From Chitinophagaceae bacterium (GTDB taxonomy: Bacteria; Bacteroidota; Bacteroidia; Chitinophagales; Chitinophagaceae): a stretch of DNA of 54,295 nucleotides. Below, piece after piece: positions 26,408 to 37,198 of this stretch. Made by a program: the position numbers and the translations under genes. Where the stretch lies: contig JAIYAN010000006.1 in assembly GCA_027489035.1 (NCBI GenBank), forward strand, positions 1 through 54,295, read 5' to 3'. Position 1 is the stretch's first letter, and every line of letters starts with the position of its first letter. The notes below the pieces were generated by a model, which saw only the letters and a program-made list of their open reading frames with translations, did not search any database and was not told where the DNA came from.

Positions 26408-26878
26408 TTACTTAATTTTAAAAGTAAAGTATTTTTGACTAAAATAACTTACTGCAATTACCACAACAGTGGTTAATAGTTGGCTAATGAAAGCATCCCA
26501 TTGAAATTTTTCAACGAGGAATTTCAGGAGAAAATAATTAAGCATTAGGTTAAACGCAAATGATAAAAAATATCGAAACAACTGAATACGGCCTTTTAAA
26601 TTAGAAGAGGTAAAGACAACGTATTTGTTAAGTAAAAAACCAAGTGTGAATGAATATGTGCTAGACACCAATAAAGCTAGCGTGTAGGGTTCGAAGGAAT
26701 AAAAAACGAGATTTACAACCATTCTGCTAAATACAAAGTGGTAACAAACGTACCAAACCAATAATCCAGACATTGTATTTATACCCCCACAAGTTGCATA
26801 CCTATATGTTTCAATAGGCATAAATCTTTTAAAAATGGGGTAAAAAAAATCCAGAAACTGATTGATGTTATTTCTCAT
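26408..26878 (-). CDS. GtrA-family membrane protein
   Basis: A 156-aa protein with four predicted membrane helices (about 35-55, 65-85, 98-118, 128-147). The family-typical RYATCGGINTMSGLLVWY start of helix 1 and FLLNKYVVFTSS loop are visible. GtrA proteins are small flippase-like proteins that often move lipid-linked sugars for glycosyltransferases of lipopolysaccharide or teichoic acid modification. No glycosyltransferase lies beside it, so its partner is elsewhere. It stands alone between dnaK's long upstream region and a small barrel protein. Confidence 0.82.
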   Translation of the reverse strand: MRNNINQFLDFFYPIFKRFMPIETYRYATCGGINTMSGLLVWYVCYHFVFSRMVVNLVFYSFEPYTLALLVSSTYSFTLGFLLNKYVVFTSSNLKGRIQLFRYFLSFAFNLMLNYFLLKFLVEKFQWDAFISQLLTTVVVIAVSYFSQKYFTFKIK

Positions 26879-26933
26879 GGAGCTATAATAACTTAACTAT
26901 TTTCAAAATTCTAGTACAATAAAGCTGATTTTC

Positions 26934-27413
26934 CTATCGAATTACATATCTAAGTCCTATACCACCAAATCCGCCCTTGAAGTTTTCTTTATTTTGATCA
27001 AAATCAAGTGAAGGTTGCCAATCAAGTGAAATATTAATTGGTGCATTCTTAATTTTCCAATCTATTCCAATAACCCCATCAAATCCTAAATAATAGCTGC
27101 CAGCGTAAGCTTTTGTGCCTTCTTTAAACTGGATATGCGCACCTGGTCCAAAATACCAGCAAAGCCCGTCAACTCCTTCAATTCTGTTTTCGATTTCAAA
27201 TAATCCCACAGCTCTAACACCCTTCCAATTATAAATCAATCCTTCAAATTTATTCTTTGAAAACAAAGTCTGTTTTATAGAAATTGAAACTGGAAAAACT
27301 TTAACCCCTATAGCAGTATTGTAACGCGATTCATTATAATATTTTCGTTGAGCAAAAGTATTTAATGATATAACAATCAATACGATATAAAATAAAATAA
27401 ACTTATACTTCAT
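26934..27413 (-). CDS. Small secreted beta-barrel-like protein, function unknown
   Basis: A 159-aa protein with a signal peptide (cut FA|QRKY at about 21/22). The rest alternates hydrophobic and polar residues with Gly and aromatic residues (for example YYLGFDGVIGIDWKIKN and GGFGGIGLRYVIR) and ends in an aromatic/Arg strand. This fits a small outer-membrane barrel of about eight strands, such as OmpX/PagP-like proteins, but no specific family is recognised. The paired acidic and basic strands suggest a soluble or short barrel. Neighbours give no clue. Confidence 0.65.
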   Translation of the reverse strand: MKYKFILFYIVLIVISLNTFAQRKYYNESRYNTAIGVKVFPVSISIKQTLFSKNKFEGLIYNWKGVRAVGLFEIENRIEGVDGLCWYFGPGAHIQFKEGTKAYAGSYYLGFDGVIGIDWKIKNAPINISLDWQPSLDFDQNKENFKGGFGGIGLRYVIR

Positions 27414-27479
27414 GATTATTTATTTAAATTAATTGCTGATTTTATTTTAATAATTCAAAATTGAAATACATAGTTTACT

Positions 27480-29141
<1,662 letters not shown>

Positions 29142-29232
29142 TTATTCTATAAATTTTTATTATTAATTCGATTTGAAAGTTAGAATTTTGCGACTCTAAT
29201 TTTAAAGACATTTTAAACGACCCAGCAATATA

Positions 29233-30279
29233 ATGAGCGACGCATCAGAGATTTTATTTCAAGAATCGGAAGAACTATACGAACAACATTCCATCATCAT
29301 TGACAAAGGACAGGAACCGCTCCGTATTGATAAATTTTTAATGGCAAGGATTGAAGGTGCAACCAGAAATAAAATCCAACAATCCATTGAAAACGAGCAT
29401 GTACTTGTAAATGACAAGCCCGTAAAAAACAATTATAAAGTAAAAGGAGGCGACAAAGTTGTTGTATATGATACCGAAAGTCAAGAATCTTCTGAAATTA
29501 TACCTCAGGATATTCCTTTAAATATTGTTTATGAAGATGAAGATTTATTCATTTTAAATAAAGCTGTAGGGATGGTTGCACATCCTGGAAGCGGAAACCC
29601 TGATCAAACATTATTGAATGCGGCATTGTTTCATATGCAAAAACAGCAACCAGATTTAAATGATAAAACATTACCTCGTTATGGTTTGGTCCATCGAATA
29701 GACAAAAATACGAGTGGATTAATGGTGATGGCAAAAACGTCTAAATCGATGACCGACTTAGCAAAACAATTTTTCAACCACACCGTTCACAGAAGATATG
29801 TGGCGTTGGTTTGGGGTAATTTTGAAGAAGATGAAGGAACAATTGTGGCGCATGTGGGCAGACATCAACGTTTTAGAAAATTGTTTACCGCATACCCAGA
29901 TGGTGATTACGGTAAAGACGCCATCACGCATTACAAAGTGCTTGAGCGTTTTAATTATGTTACTTTAGTGGAATGTAGGCTTGAAACTGGTCGTACACAT
30001 CAAATTCGTGTACATATGCAATACATTGGACACCCATTGTTCAACGATGATTTTTATGGTGGCGATAGAATTGTGAAAGGGACCGTTTACACCAAATACA
30101 AACAGTTTGTAGACAATTGTTTTAAAATTTGCAATAGGCAAGCACTACATGCAAAAGAACTTGGATTTATTCACCCAACCTCACAAGAGCAGATTATTTT
30201 TGACAGTGAATTGCCCAATGACATGCAGGAACTCATTGAAAAATGGAGAAAATATAGCCAGTTTAAAAACGAGGAATAA
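29233..30279 (+). CDS. rluD: RluD-type 23S rRNA pseudouridine synthase
   Basis: A 348-aa RluA-family enzyme. An N-terminal S4 RNA-binding domain (about 25-85, RIDKFLMARIEGATRNKIQ then VLVNDKPVKNNYKVKGGD) precedes the catalytic domain. The catalytic Asp157 sits in the signature HRIDKNTSG. Substrate strands include LVECRLETGRTHQIRVHMQYIGHPLFND. In E. coli RluD makes pseudouridines 1911, 1915 and 1917 in helix 69 of 23S rRNA; this family member is assigned by similarity, so RluC is possible. It is divergent from the ABC-F gene across 121 bp. Confidence 0.88.
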   Translation: MSDASEILFQESEELYEQHSIIIDKGQEPLRIDKFLMARIEGATRNKIQQSIENEHVLVNDKPVKNNYKVKGGDKVVVYDTESQESSEIIPQDIPLNIVYEDEDLFILNKAVGMVAHPGSGNPDQTLLNAALFHMQKQQPDLNDKTLPRYGLVHRIDKNTSGLMVMAKTSKSMTDLAKQFFNHTVHRRYVALVWGNFEEDEGTIVAHVGRHQRFRKLFTAYPDGDYGKDAITHYKVLERFNYVTLVECRLETGRTHQIRVHMQYIGHPLFNDDFYGGDRIVKGTVYTKYKQFVDNCFKICNRQALHAKELGFIHPTSQEQIIFDSELPNDMQELIEKWRKYSQFKNEE

Positions 30280-30329
30280 ATTGAATTCTAATTGATTGGT
30301 GTAAAACGAATGAATCAACACTTATTTAC

Positions 30330-31070
30330 CTATTTGCCAAAAACTTTTTTAAGCAAATCAGTAACTTGAGCAGCTGGATCTTTTCTGATTTTCTGCTCTT
30401 CCTCTCCTATTGAAAAGAATAATCCGTCAATGGTTTTTTCTGTAACAAACCCTGCGAGATCCGGATTAATTTTTTTAACAGAAAATCGATTGTATTCTTT
30501 GAATACATCATTCCAATATTTGGTTGCATTTACTTTCTTGAGTGCTATTTCCACTATTGGTCTAATTTTTTGAGTCAGTTGTGTTGTTGTAGCCGATTTC
30601 AAATAGCGTGTTGCTGCAATACTATCGCCTTTAAGAATTTTCATTCCGTCGTTGATCGTCATGTTTTTAATGGCTTCAAAGAAAATATCTTTTACATCTG
30701 CCGTTGCAGATTCGGCTGCGCGATTCATGGATAAGATGGCCTCGTCTACAAGTTTTCCAGCACCAACTTTTCGAAGTGAAGATTCCACTTTTACCGCTTC
30801 TGGAGGCATCAAAATTTTAATTGCAGCATTTTTGAAAAAACCATCAACAATACTTAGTTTTTTTACACTACTGTCTGCTCCTATGGAAAGTGCTTCTTTG
30901 AGTCCTTTTACCACTTCATCCAAACTAGGTTGATTTCCATTTCCTATGGTTTCTGTTGTTTTTTTAACTACCGTTTTAATAACTTTTGTAGCTTTTCCAA
31001 TTTTCTTTTTTTGGGCATTAGCAATATTTAAAGAAATTGAAAAAAATAGAAAAAGAAAAAACTTTTGCAT
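30330..31070 (-). CDS. Secreted DUF4197-domain protein
   Basis: A 246-aa protein when started at the Met at 31068-31070. The longer frame to 31103 adds 11 residues of no signal character, and only the internal Met puts the hydrophobic stretch KFFLFLFFSISLN at the N-terminus. Signal cleavage is likely NA|QKKK. The mature part is alpha-helical with the DUF4197 landmarks GLKEALSIGADSSVKKL, AIKILMPPEA and the terminal GLFFSIGEEEQKIRKDPAA. The family occurs in many Gram-negatives with unknown function. It is convergent with rluD. Confidence 0.82.
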   Translation of the reverse strand: MQKFFLFLFFSISLNIANAQKKKIGKATKVIKTVVKKTTETIGNGNQPSLDEVVKGLKEALSIGADSSVKKLSIVDGFFKNAAIKILMPPEAVKVESSLRKVGAGKLVDEAILSMNRAAESATADVKDIFFEAIKNMTINDGMKILKGDSIAATRYLKSATTTQLTQKIRPIVEIALKKVNATKYWNDVFKEYNRFSVKKINPDLAGFVTEKTIDGLFFSIGEEEQKIRKDPAAQVTDLLKKVFGK

Positions 31071-31145
31071 CTGAATAATTTTCAACGAAGTTAAGTTCGA
31101 CAATGTTAGCGTTGTTATAAAAAATCAAAAGATTCTTTACGAATT

Positions 31146-32372
31146 TTATTGCTTAATTAACTTAACAATTTTTCTATCTTTTCCAGATATTATTGATACA
31201 AAATAAACGCCTGAATTTAAGTGGCTGATGTCAATATTTTCTAATGAACTTAGATTTGATTTTGAGAAATGCAAAACTCCAGTAGCACTATATATTTTTA
31301 ATGCTTGTCCTTTTAAATCAAATCCATTCATTCCCTCAATATTTAATTCGCTAGTTGCAGGATTAGGATAAATTTTAAAACTTGGAGCAATTGTTTTTAC
31401 CGCTGCGGTTGTATCATCAGGTAAAGGTGCCGCAGTAGCCATTGAGCTATCACAAGCAAAAGAATTCATAAAAGAATTTCTTGGGCCATTTATAGCAAAC
31501 TGACCACGCATTTTTATTTTTTGTCCATGCGTAAACATATTCATGCAAGCATCGTTTGTATAGTCCATGAAGTTCATAAACATATCGCCATTATTATCAG
31601 GAGAGCAGCTACTAATAGTTGGAAAGCTTGGGCAATTATTATTGTAAAAAGCTTGTTGAGGTGTATCATTAATGCCATCATTACCACATTCATTATCGCC
31701 CCAAATATGACGTAAACCTAACCAATGTGCAATTTCATGTGTTGCCGTTCTGCCTTTATTAAAGTTTGGCATTAAGCTTCCAATTCTACCAAAAGCATTA
31801 TATTGAATAACAACGCCATCTCTATCCGCTTGACCGCCTGGTTGTGAAGCATAACCAATAGCATTACTTCCCATGTTACAGATCCAAATATTTAAATACT
31901 TTTTCGAGTTCCATGCGTTATCACCTCCAGCTGGATTGTATTTCATGGCATCATTTATATCAAAAACTTTTGTTGATGTATATTTTCTAATGATTCCATT
32001 TGCAGCGTATCCTTCAGGATTAATTTGTGCAAGACAAAACATAATTCTTGCATCTGCAGCATGCGCTTTAAATACTTCGGGTGTATTATTCGCATCAGCG
32101 TTCATCCTTCTAAAATCTTCGTTAAGCACATCAATTTGAGAGCGAATCTGAGCATCGCTGATATTTTGAGCATTATTGTTATATAACACGTGTACAACAA
32201 CTGGAATTGTTAATATTTCATCTTCAATGGTGTCTCTATGATTTGAATTATTGTTTTGTTGAACAACAATTGAATTTTCAAAACGAGCCGCATATGAAGC
32301 TGTACCACAATTTCTTTGAGCAAAAGCAAAAACTGTTGTTACTAAAAAAGTAAATAAAAATATAAATCTCAT
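31146..32372 (-). CDS. T9SS-exported pappalysin-like (M43) metalloprotease
   Basis: A 408-aa protein with a signal peptide (cut FA|QRNC at about 19/20). The protease domain contains the zinc motif HEIAHWLGLRH at 212-222 (ligands H212, H216, H222; base E213), and the downstream FMNFMDYTNDACMNMFT supplies the Met-turn near 267-280. Cysteine pairs suggest disulfides. A type IX sorting tail starts near 335 (FKIYPNPATSELNIEG) and ends KIVKLIKQ. M43 proteases such as cytophagalysin and ulilysin are calcium-dependent and cut surface or matrix proteins. The prodomain is short. Confidence 0.93.
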   Translation of the reverse strand: MRFIFLFTFLVTTVFAFAQRNCGTASYAARFENSIVVQQNNNSNHRDTIEDEILTIPVVVHVLYNNNAQNISDAQIRSQIDVLNEDFRRMNADANNTPEVFKAHAADARIMFCLAQINPEGYAANGIIRKYTSTKVFDINDAMKYNPAGGDNAWNSKKYLNIWICNMGSNAIGYASQPGGQADRDGVVIQYNAFGRIGSLMPNFNKGRTATHEIAHWLGLRHIWGDNECGNDGINDTPQQAFYNNNCPSFPTISSCSPDNNGDMFMNFMDYTNDACMNMFTHGQKIKMRGQFAINGPRNSFMNSFACDSSMATAAPLPDDTTAAVKTIAPSFKIYPNPATSELNIEGMNGFDLKGQALKIYSATGVLHFSKSNLSSLENIDISHLNSGVYFVSIISGKDRKIVKLIKQ

Positions 32373-32675
32373 GGACGATTATTGTAAAATGATTAAAGGA
32401 AAATCATTTTTCAATATGATATGGAAATCGGCTTTAAGGAAGGATTTGAATTTATATATCAGTTTGGCTCAAAAGAAGATGATTGGAATTTGAGTAACAT
32501 TTAAAATTTTGAAGAATTATAAATATTATCTCAGCGGATAACATAAAAGTATAGCGTTAAAATTGAAAATGCAAGTCTTTTTGAAAGTATTTTTTAAAAA
32601 GGATAAAAAACTACACTTAATTTTGTTTCTTAATAAAATTAAAATCCTTTAATAATCAAAAACATCACCTTACAA
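32373..32675. other. 303-bp gap between protease and cyclotransferase genes
   Basis: The gap holds one coding-looking 27-codon ORF (32421-32504, plus strand, M-E-I-G-F-K-E-G-F-E... ending SNI) with balanced codon use but no family that I recognise. It may be a remnant of a lost gene or chance. Promoter sequence for the downstream gene lies near 32618. No repeat array is present. Confidence 0.45.
32618..32625 (+). promoter_or_regulatory. TAnnTTTG (-7) promoter element for the cyclotransferase gene
   Basis: TAATTTTG matches the -7 consensus and would place the transcription start about 44 bases before the ATG. A T-rich stretch sits at the -33 distance. Confidence 0.45.
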
Positions 32676-33485
32676 ATGAGATTATTTTATTTTTTCACCA
32701 TACTTACCTTAATGAATTCTTGTAATGGCAATGAAACACCTGAACACGATTCTTCCATTGAAACACCTCATGTTAGCATAAATGAGCCCAAAATCATCAC
32801 TTACCAAGTAATCAATCAGTATCCACACGATACTTCTGCTTATACACAAGGTTTGGAAATACACAATGGTAAATTATATGAGAGTACGGGTGATTACGAA
32901 AATTCCTCATTACGAATTACGAATGCAAAATCTGGAAAAGTGGAAAAGAAACACATAATGGGATCATCGGAGTTGTTTGGCGAAGGCATTACCATCTTTA
33001 AAAATAAAATTTACCAATTAACATGGGAAAGCAACATTGCTTATGTGTATGACATATCAAATATTGAAAAACCAATCAACACCTTTAAATGGCCTTTCGA
33101 AGGCTGGGGCATCACACATGACAGTGCTGGATTAATCATAAGTGATGGAACAGCAAATTTATATTTTGTAGACCCTAATACTTTTAAAGTAAAAAGCTCT
33201 ATTGCTGTTAAAGACAATCATGGCCCAGTTGAATATTTAAATGAATTAGAGTATGTAAACGGATATGTGTATGCAAATGTTTATCAATCCAATAACATCA
33301 TAAAAATAAATCCCGAAACTGGCATTGTTGAAGGTATTGTAACGTTTAATGGCTTGATGGAGCAATCAGATTACATTCCAAATAGAACGGATGTCCTCAA
33401 TGGTATTGCATATGATTCAACGAGTAAAAACTTTTTGATTACGGGAAAACGTTGGCCAAAAATGTTTGAAATAAAACTTAATTAG
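32676..33485 (+). CDS. Glutaminyl-peptide cyclotransferase, lipoprotein form
   Basis: A 269-aa protein whose N-terminus is a lipoprotein signal (LTLMNSC, lipidated Cys16). The mature domain is the five-bladed beta-propeller type of glutaminyl cyclase found in plants and Bacteroidetes: YTQGLEIHNGKLYESTG, GEGITIFKNKIYQLTW, GWGITHDSAGLIISDGT, LNELEYVNGYVYANVYQSN and DVLNGIAYDSTSKNFLITGKRWPKM are family blocks. It converts N-terminal Gln to pyroglutamate with loss of ammonia. Most secreted proteins in this window have Gln right after the signal cleavage site, so they are likely substrates. It stands alone. Confidence 0.88.
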   Translation: MRLFYFFTILTLMNSCNGNETPEHDSSIETPHVSINEPKIITYQVINQYPHDTSAYTQGLEIHNGKLYESTGDYENSSLRITNAKSGKVEKKHIMGSSELFGEGITIFKNKIYQLTWESNIAYVYDISNIEKPINTFKWPFEGWGITHDSAGLIISDGTANLYFVDPNTFKVKSSIAVKDNHGPVEYLNELEYVNGYVYANVYQSNNIIKINPETGIVEGIVTFNGLMEQSDYIPNRTDVLNGIAYDSTSKNFLITGKRWPKMFEIKLN

Positions 33486-33503
33486 TTTTTACGCTTTGGA
33501 TTA

Positions 33504-34115
33504 CTAATACTTTTTAAGTAACCCTACAATATTATTGGCCTCCATTTTACTCATGATATTTTTGCGATGTGTTTTCACCGTAAACTCACTAATGAAGAGT
33601 TTTTGTGCAATTTGTTTATTCGTAAACCCTTCCTTCAAGTAAGCTAAAATCTCCAACTCTCTTGTACTTAATTTTGTTTTTTTCGTAAATACATCATTGG
33701 AGTGATGGCTATCAGATTCAATATTAGGATCCCAATATTTTCTATTTGCTGAAATCGAGTTTAGTGCATTTATCAAAACCTCTGTACCTGAATTTTTCAA
33801 CACATATCCGTCAATATCTTTTTGCACAACAACAATATTTATATCTGATGGCAGATACATACTTAGAACCAAAATTTTGATTGTTGGCAAAGCTTTTTTT
33901 ATTTCAGGAATTAGTTCAAAACTATTGTATCCAGAAAGGTTTATATCCAAAATAAGGATATTGGGTTTTAGTGTTTTTATTTTGGAAATGATATTTGTCG
34001 CATTTTCTGTAATCCCTACAATTACAAACTGGTCATGTGCTTCCAGAACATTAGTTACCCCTTTGGAATAAAATGGATGATCTTCTGCAATAAAGATTTT
34101 GATTGTACTTTTCAT
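33504..34115 (-). CDS. NarL/LuxR-type response regulator
   Basis: A 203-aa two-domain regulator. The receiver domain (1-120) has the acidic pair E11/D12, phosphoacceptor D57 in ILDINLSG, and K107 in VLKNSG. The C-terminal LuxR-type helix-turn-helix (about 145-203) reads LSTRELEILAYLKEGFTNKQIAQKLFISEFTVKTHRKNI. It is 54 bp downstream of, and on the same strand as, a histidine kinase with a HisKA_3-type dimerisation domain, the usual partner. It probably binds DNA as a phosphorylated dimer. Target genes are not evident; no binding-site repeats were recognised nearby. Confidence 0.93.
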   Translation of the reverse strand: MKSTIKIFIAEDHPFYSKGVTNVLEAHDQFVIVGITENATNIISKIKTLKPNILILDINLSGYNSFELIPEIKKALPTIKILVLSMYLPSDINIVVVQKDIDGYVLKNSGTEVLINALNSISANRKYWDPNIESDSHHSNDVFTKKTKLSTRELEILAYLKEGFTNKQIAQKLFISEFTVKTHRKNIMSKMEANNIVGLLKKY

Positions 34116-34169
34116 TTGTTTAGTTATTATTTCATCAATTCATTTTTATTTATATCATTACACATTTTT

Positions 34170-36041
34170 TTAAAAACTATTGTTAGGATTTATTTCAATA
34201 GATACTGTGCAGCCTTTATTTGGAGAAGCATGAATTGCAATGTTGCCTTTTGCTAAACTGACTATTTTTTTTATCTGCAAAAACCCAAGACCATCTTTAA
34301 TTTCATTTTCTACAAATCCAATACCATTATCTTCAACAAATAATGAAATTATATTTTGCTCAAGAATTATTTGAATGATTCCTTCAGTGGCATTCGCATG
34401 TTTGATCATATTTTGTATCAATTCTTGAACGATGTTATATATCATCAATTCGTATTGAAAAGAAAGCGTGTTCATTGATCCCAATGATTCAAATTGGATT
34501 TGAATTTTATTGGCATTATTTACAGATTTCACTAAATCATAAATACTTTTAATGATGCCATTTTTTTGCAAAAGCAATGGCGATAATTGATGCGAAAACG
34601 ACCTTATTTCGTCCGCTACTTTACTAACTTCTAAAGTCAACGTTTGCATTTTTGAATTTCTACTAATTGCATTTTCCTCTTCACCAATATGCTCCATATT
34701 TAAACGAATTGCTGAAATTCGTGCACCAACAGAATCATGGAGAATATTACTTAACCGTTGCATTTCTTGTTCATTGAATTTTATGACTGAAGTAAACAAT
34801 TGTTGTTGCATTTCATTTTTTTCTTTTGCCAATAATTCAGCTTCTTTTCTGTACATATTAAAGCGATAAGCAATTGCAAACGTCATCAAAATGATTTCTG
34901 CACTTATTCCTGTATTAATAACATTATTGGTAAAAACATTGTCGGTTAATATGCGTTTTTCATGCATTAAAAAAACAATAGTCATGACTACAAAAATGCT
35001 AATAGAAATTGTTGTAAAATTTGAAAACTGAATTTTCTTTATTGAAAAATAAATTGATTCAATCAAAAATACAATAAGCATAATTGGCGATATAATTCCA
35101 TATATACCAATCCAAAATTCTTGACTTTTAAAATCCCCAGAAATAGATTGATACATTCCAAAAACAAAAGTGACAGAAAATAGGAAAACCATTGTATTGT
35201 TTAGTAAAACAAAAGATGGTTTATGTTTTGAGAATTCTAAAAAGCGATTGAAAAAAAATGCAAATGGAACTATACTAATTGAAATAATTCCAACCCTTAA
35301 AAGGTCATTATAATTTGGATAATTGGGGTAAATAAATTGGAACAACAAGCCCATATCCAAAAAAAAGTAAATCAAGATAAAAAACAAATAAATACTGTAC
35401 CAAGTGTACACCGATTTTTTAGCAATCACTGCCAAATAAAAATTATAAAAAAACAAAATAGAAACTAGTCCAAGTAGGAATCCTTTTAATAGATTAATAA
35501 GTTGTACTTGACTTGTGAATTCACTTTCAGAATAAAAATAAAGTGGGATGGTTTTAGTTGTATGGCGCTTATCTGTAGCTACAACAACTTCATATTCATT
35601 TAATTGAATTTCTTTAAAAGGAAATACAAAATTTGCGTACTCAATGGGTCTGGAAAAAAAAGACAAGTGATCACCGGTTTTTTCAAACCGTTTTATTACT
35701 ACACCATTTTTTACAATCCACACTTGGACAAAATTTACAAGTGGTTCTTTTATTTCTAAAAAATCTACTGCATTTTGAGAGTTTGATTTTATTGGTATTT
35801 TAAACCAAATGGTCTGCTCTTTATTTTCAAGTTTAACATTATGCTTTAAATATGGATTCCATTGTTGACTTAGCACATTATTCAAATCAGAATCTGAAAT
35901 ATTTATTCCATTTTGAACAATGTATTTAATGTTAGATGTATTGTAATCAAATTCCTTGTTGTTTTTGAAAACTACAATTTGCCCGTCAGTTAGAAGTGGC
36001 AATAAAAAACTTGAAATAAATATGTATATTATTAAACGCAC
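34170..36041 (-). CDS. 7TM-DISM sensor histidine kinase, GTG start
   Basis: A 623-aa sensor with a signal peptide (residues 1-20), an extracellular beta-rich DISM-type domain (about 25-170), seven membrane helices (about 180-400), a coiled-coil linker (404-430), a HisKA_3 dimerisation domain with phosphorylated H435 in NILHDSVGAR, and an HATPase domain whose N box is ELIQNMIKHAN and G box DNGIGF. The start is GTG at 36041; no in-frame ATG precedes the hydrophobic signal and the first residues fit a signal peptide. It pairs with the response regulator 54 bp downstream. 7TMR-DISM proteins sense small molecules such as carbohydrates; the ligand is unknown. Confidence 0.9.
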   Translation of the reverse strand: MRLIIYIFISSFLLPLLTDGQIVVFKNNKEFDYNTSNIKYIVQNGINISDSDLNNVLSQQWNPYLKHNVKLENKEQTIWFKIPIKSNSQNAVDFLEIKEPLVNFVQVWIVKNGVVIKRFEKTGDHLSFFSRPIEYANFVFPFKEIQLNEYEVVVATDKRHTTKTIPLYFYSESEFTSQVQLINLLKGFLLGLVSILFFYNFYLAVIAKKSVYTWYSIYLFFILIYFFLDMGLLFQFIYPNYPNYNDLLRVGIISISIVPFAFFFNRFLEFSKHKPSFVLLNNTMVFLFSVTFVFGMYQSISGDFKSQEFWIGIYGIISPIMLIVFLIESIYFSIKKIQFSNFTTISISIFVVMTIVFLMHEKRILTDNVFTNNVINTGISAEIILMTFAIAYRFNMYRKEAELLAKEKNEMQQQLFTSVIKFNEQEMQRLSNILHDSVGARISAIRLNMEHIGEEENAISRNSKMQTLTLEVSKVADEIRSFSHQLSPLLLQKNGIIKSIYDLVKSVNNANKIQIQFESLGSMNTLSFQYELMIYNIVQELIQNMIKHANATEGIIQIILEQNIISLFVEDNGIGFVENEIKDGLGFLQIKKIVSLAKGNIAIHASPNKGCTVSIEINPNNSF

Positions 36042-36213
36042 TCAGTAAAAATAAATCAAATCGAGTGTTTTAACGTATTTATTGAAAAAATACACCTTTT
36101 GGAGTATATCCAATTATGGTTAAAAATGTAGTTAAAATTTTATTCAGCAGAAAATGAAACCTCATAGATAATTGGGGAATAAAAAAATAATATTGAGGAA
36201 TTTTTATCTCCAC

Positions 36214-36558
36214 TTAAACCGCAAAACTTGTTCCACAACCGCAAGTACTACTTGCATTGGGATTTTTAAAGGTAAAACCGCGTGAGTTTAATCCACCTTC
36301 CCAATCCACTTCCATACCCATTAAATATATACCATGTGATTTATCCATTATAAAAGACATTTCTGGCAAATCATATTTTTGATCGTTGTCTTTAGGCTCG
36401 TCAAATTCTAAAATGTACGTCATGCCGCTACAGCCTCCTCCTTTAACCCCTACCCTCAATTGTTTATTTTGATCAAAACCCTCTTCTTGCATTAACCTTT
36501 TAATTTCTGCAATAGCAGATAAAGTAAACTGAACGGGTGCCAAGGTAACTGTTTCCAT
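36214..36558 (-). CDS. A-type iron-sulfur cluster carrier (HesB/IscA/ErpA family)
   Basis: A 114-aa single-domain protein with the three invariant ligand cysteines: C near 43 in GGGCSGMTYILEF, and CGCG near the C-terminus (SSTCGCGTSFAV). It accepts Fe-S clusters from the scaffold and passes them to target apoproteins in the cytosol. The acidic insert DEPKDNDQKYDLPEM is typical of the Bacteroidetes branch. Members are usually annotated iron-sulfur cluster assembly accessory protein; whether it corresponds to IscA, ErpA or SufA cannot be told. A TATTTTTG promoter element lies 14 bp upstream. Confidence 0.93.
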   Translation of the reverse strand: METVTLAPVQFTLSAIAEIKRLMQEEGFDQNKQLRVGVKGGGCSGMTYILEFDEPKDNDQKYDLPEMSFIMDKSHGIYLMGMEVDWEGGLNSRGFTFKNPNASSTCGCGTSFAV

Positions 36559-36572
36559 AATTTTTATTTTTA

Positions 36573-36580
36573 CAAAAATA
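36573..36580 (-). promoter_or_regulatory. TAnnTTTG (-7) promoter element for the A-type carrier gene
   Basis: The minus strand reads TATTTTTG, 14 bp upstream of the ATG. It lies in the divergent gap shared with the DUF7935-like gene. Confidence 0.5.
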
Positions 36581-36646
36581 CATTCATTTTTAAGTTTTAC
36601 ATAAAAGCATTTTTTCGAAACAAGGAAAAAGTTGAAATGACTTAAT

Positions 36647-36654
36647 TACATTTG
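36647..36654 (+). promoter_or_regulatory. TAnnTTTG (-7) promoter element for the DUF7935-like / mutase operon
   Basis: TACATTTG followed by C, 18 bp upstream of the ATG. No clear -33 element. Confidence 0.5.
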
Positions 36655-36672
36655 CAACTATAAATTAAACAT

Positions 36673-37188
36673 ATGTTTCAAGATTTTTTCATCTACGTTG
36701 CTTTATTAATGGAATTAGCAACTGTTGCTTTAGTTATCATTTTTTACAAAGAATTCAAAGCATACACCAAACAACAGTCAGAAATTCCTCAAATCAATCA
36801 TGAAGGAAATAGAATGAAGTTGCAAGCATTGGAAAGATTAACCATGTTTGCAGAAAGATGTGGATTGGCTAATTTAATCAACCGCATCAATCAACCTGGG
36901 ATGAGTGCTTCAGATTTACATTTTGCACTTACCGAATCCATCAAAACAGAATATGAATATAATATAAGCCAACAGGTTTATGTTAGTCCAGAAGTTTGGA
37001 ATGCCATAACTCGTTTAAAAGACCAAAATATTTACATCATCCATCACATTACGGCAAGTCTTTCTCCTGCAGCAACTGCTTTGGATTTGAGTAAATTAAT
37101 CATAGAATACAGCAATACACCAAATGCTGAAATGAATGGCATTGTATTATCTGCACTTCAAACAGAAGCAAAACAAATACTGAATTAA
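36673..37188 (+). CDS. Small membrane-anchored protein (DUF7935-like) upstream of the mutase
   Basis: A 171-aa protein with one N-terminal membrane helix (about 5-25, [21 protein letters not shown]) and a cytosolic helical domain that includes the [23 protein letters not shown] stretch. I recognise it as a Bacteroidetes protein found upstream of methylmalonyl-CoA mutase genes, but no function is known to me. It lies 10 bp before the mutase start, so the two are almost certainly co-transcribed. It could be a membrane tether or a regulator of the mutase; that is inference from neighbourhood only. Confidence 0.75.
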   Translation: MFQDFFIYVALLMELATVALVIIFYKEFKAYTKQQSEIPQINHEGNRMKLQALERLTMFAERCGLANLINRINQPGMSASDLHFALTESIKTEYEYNISQQVYVSPEVWNAITRLKDQNIYIIHHITASLSPAATALDLSKLIIEYSNTPNAEMNGIVLSALQTEAKQILN

Positions 37189-37198
37189 ACACAACATT

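Noticed and set aside
31068..31103. Longer N-terminus for the DUF4197 protein
   Set aside because: The 11 added residues do not look like a signal peptide, whereas the internal Met begins one.
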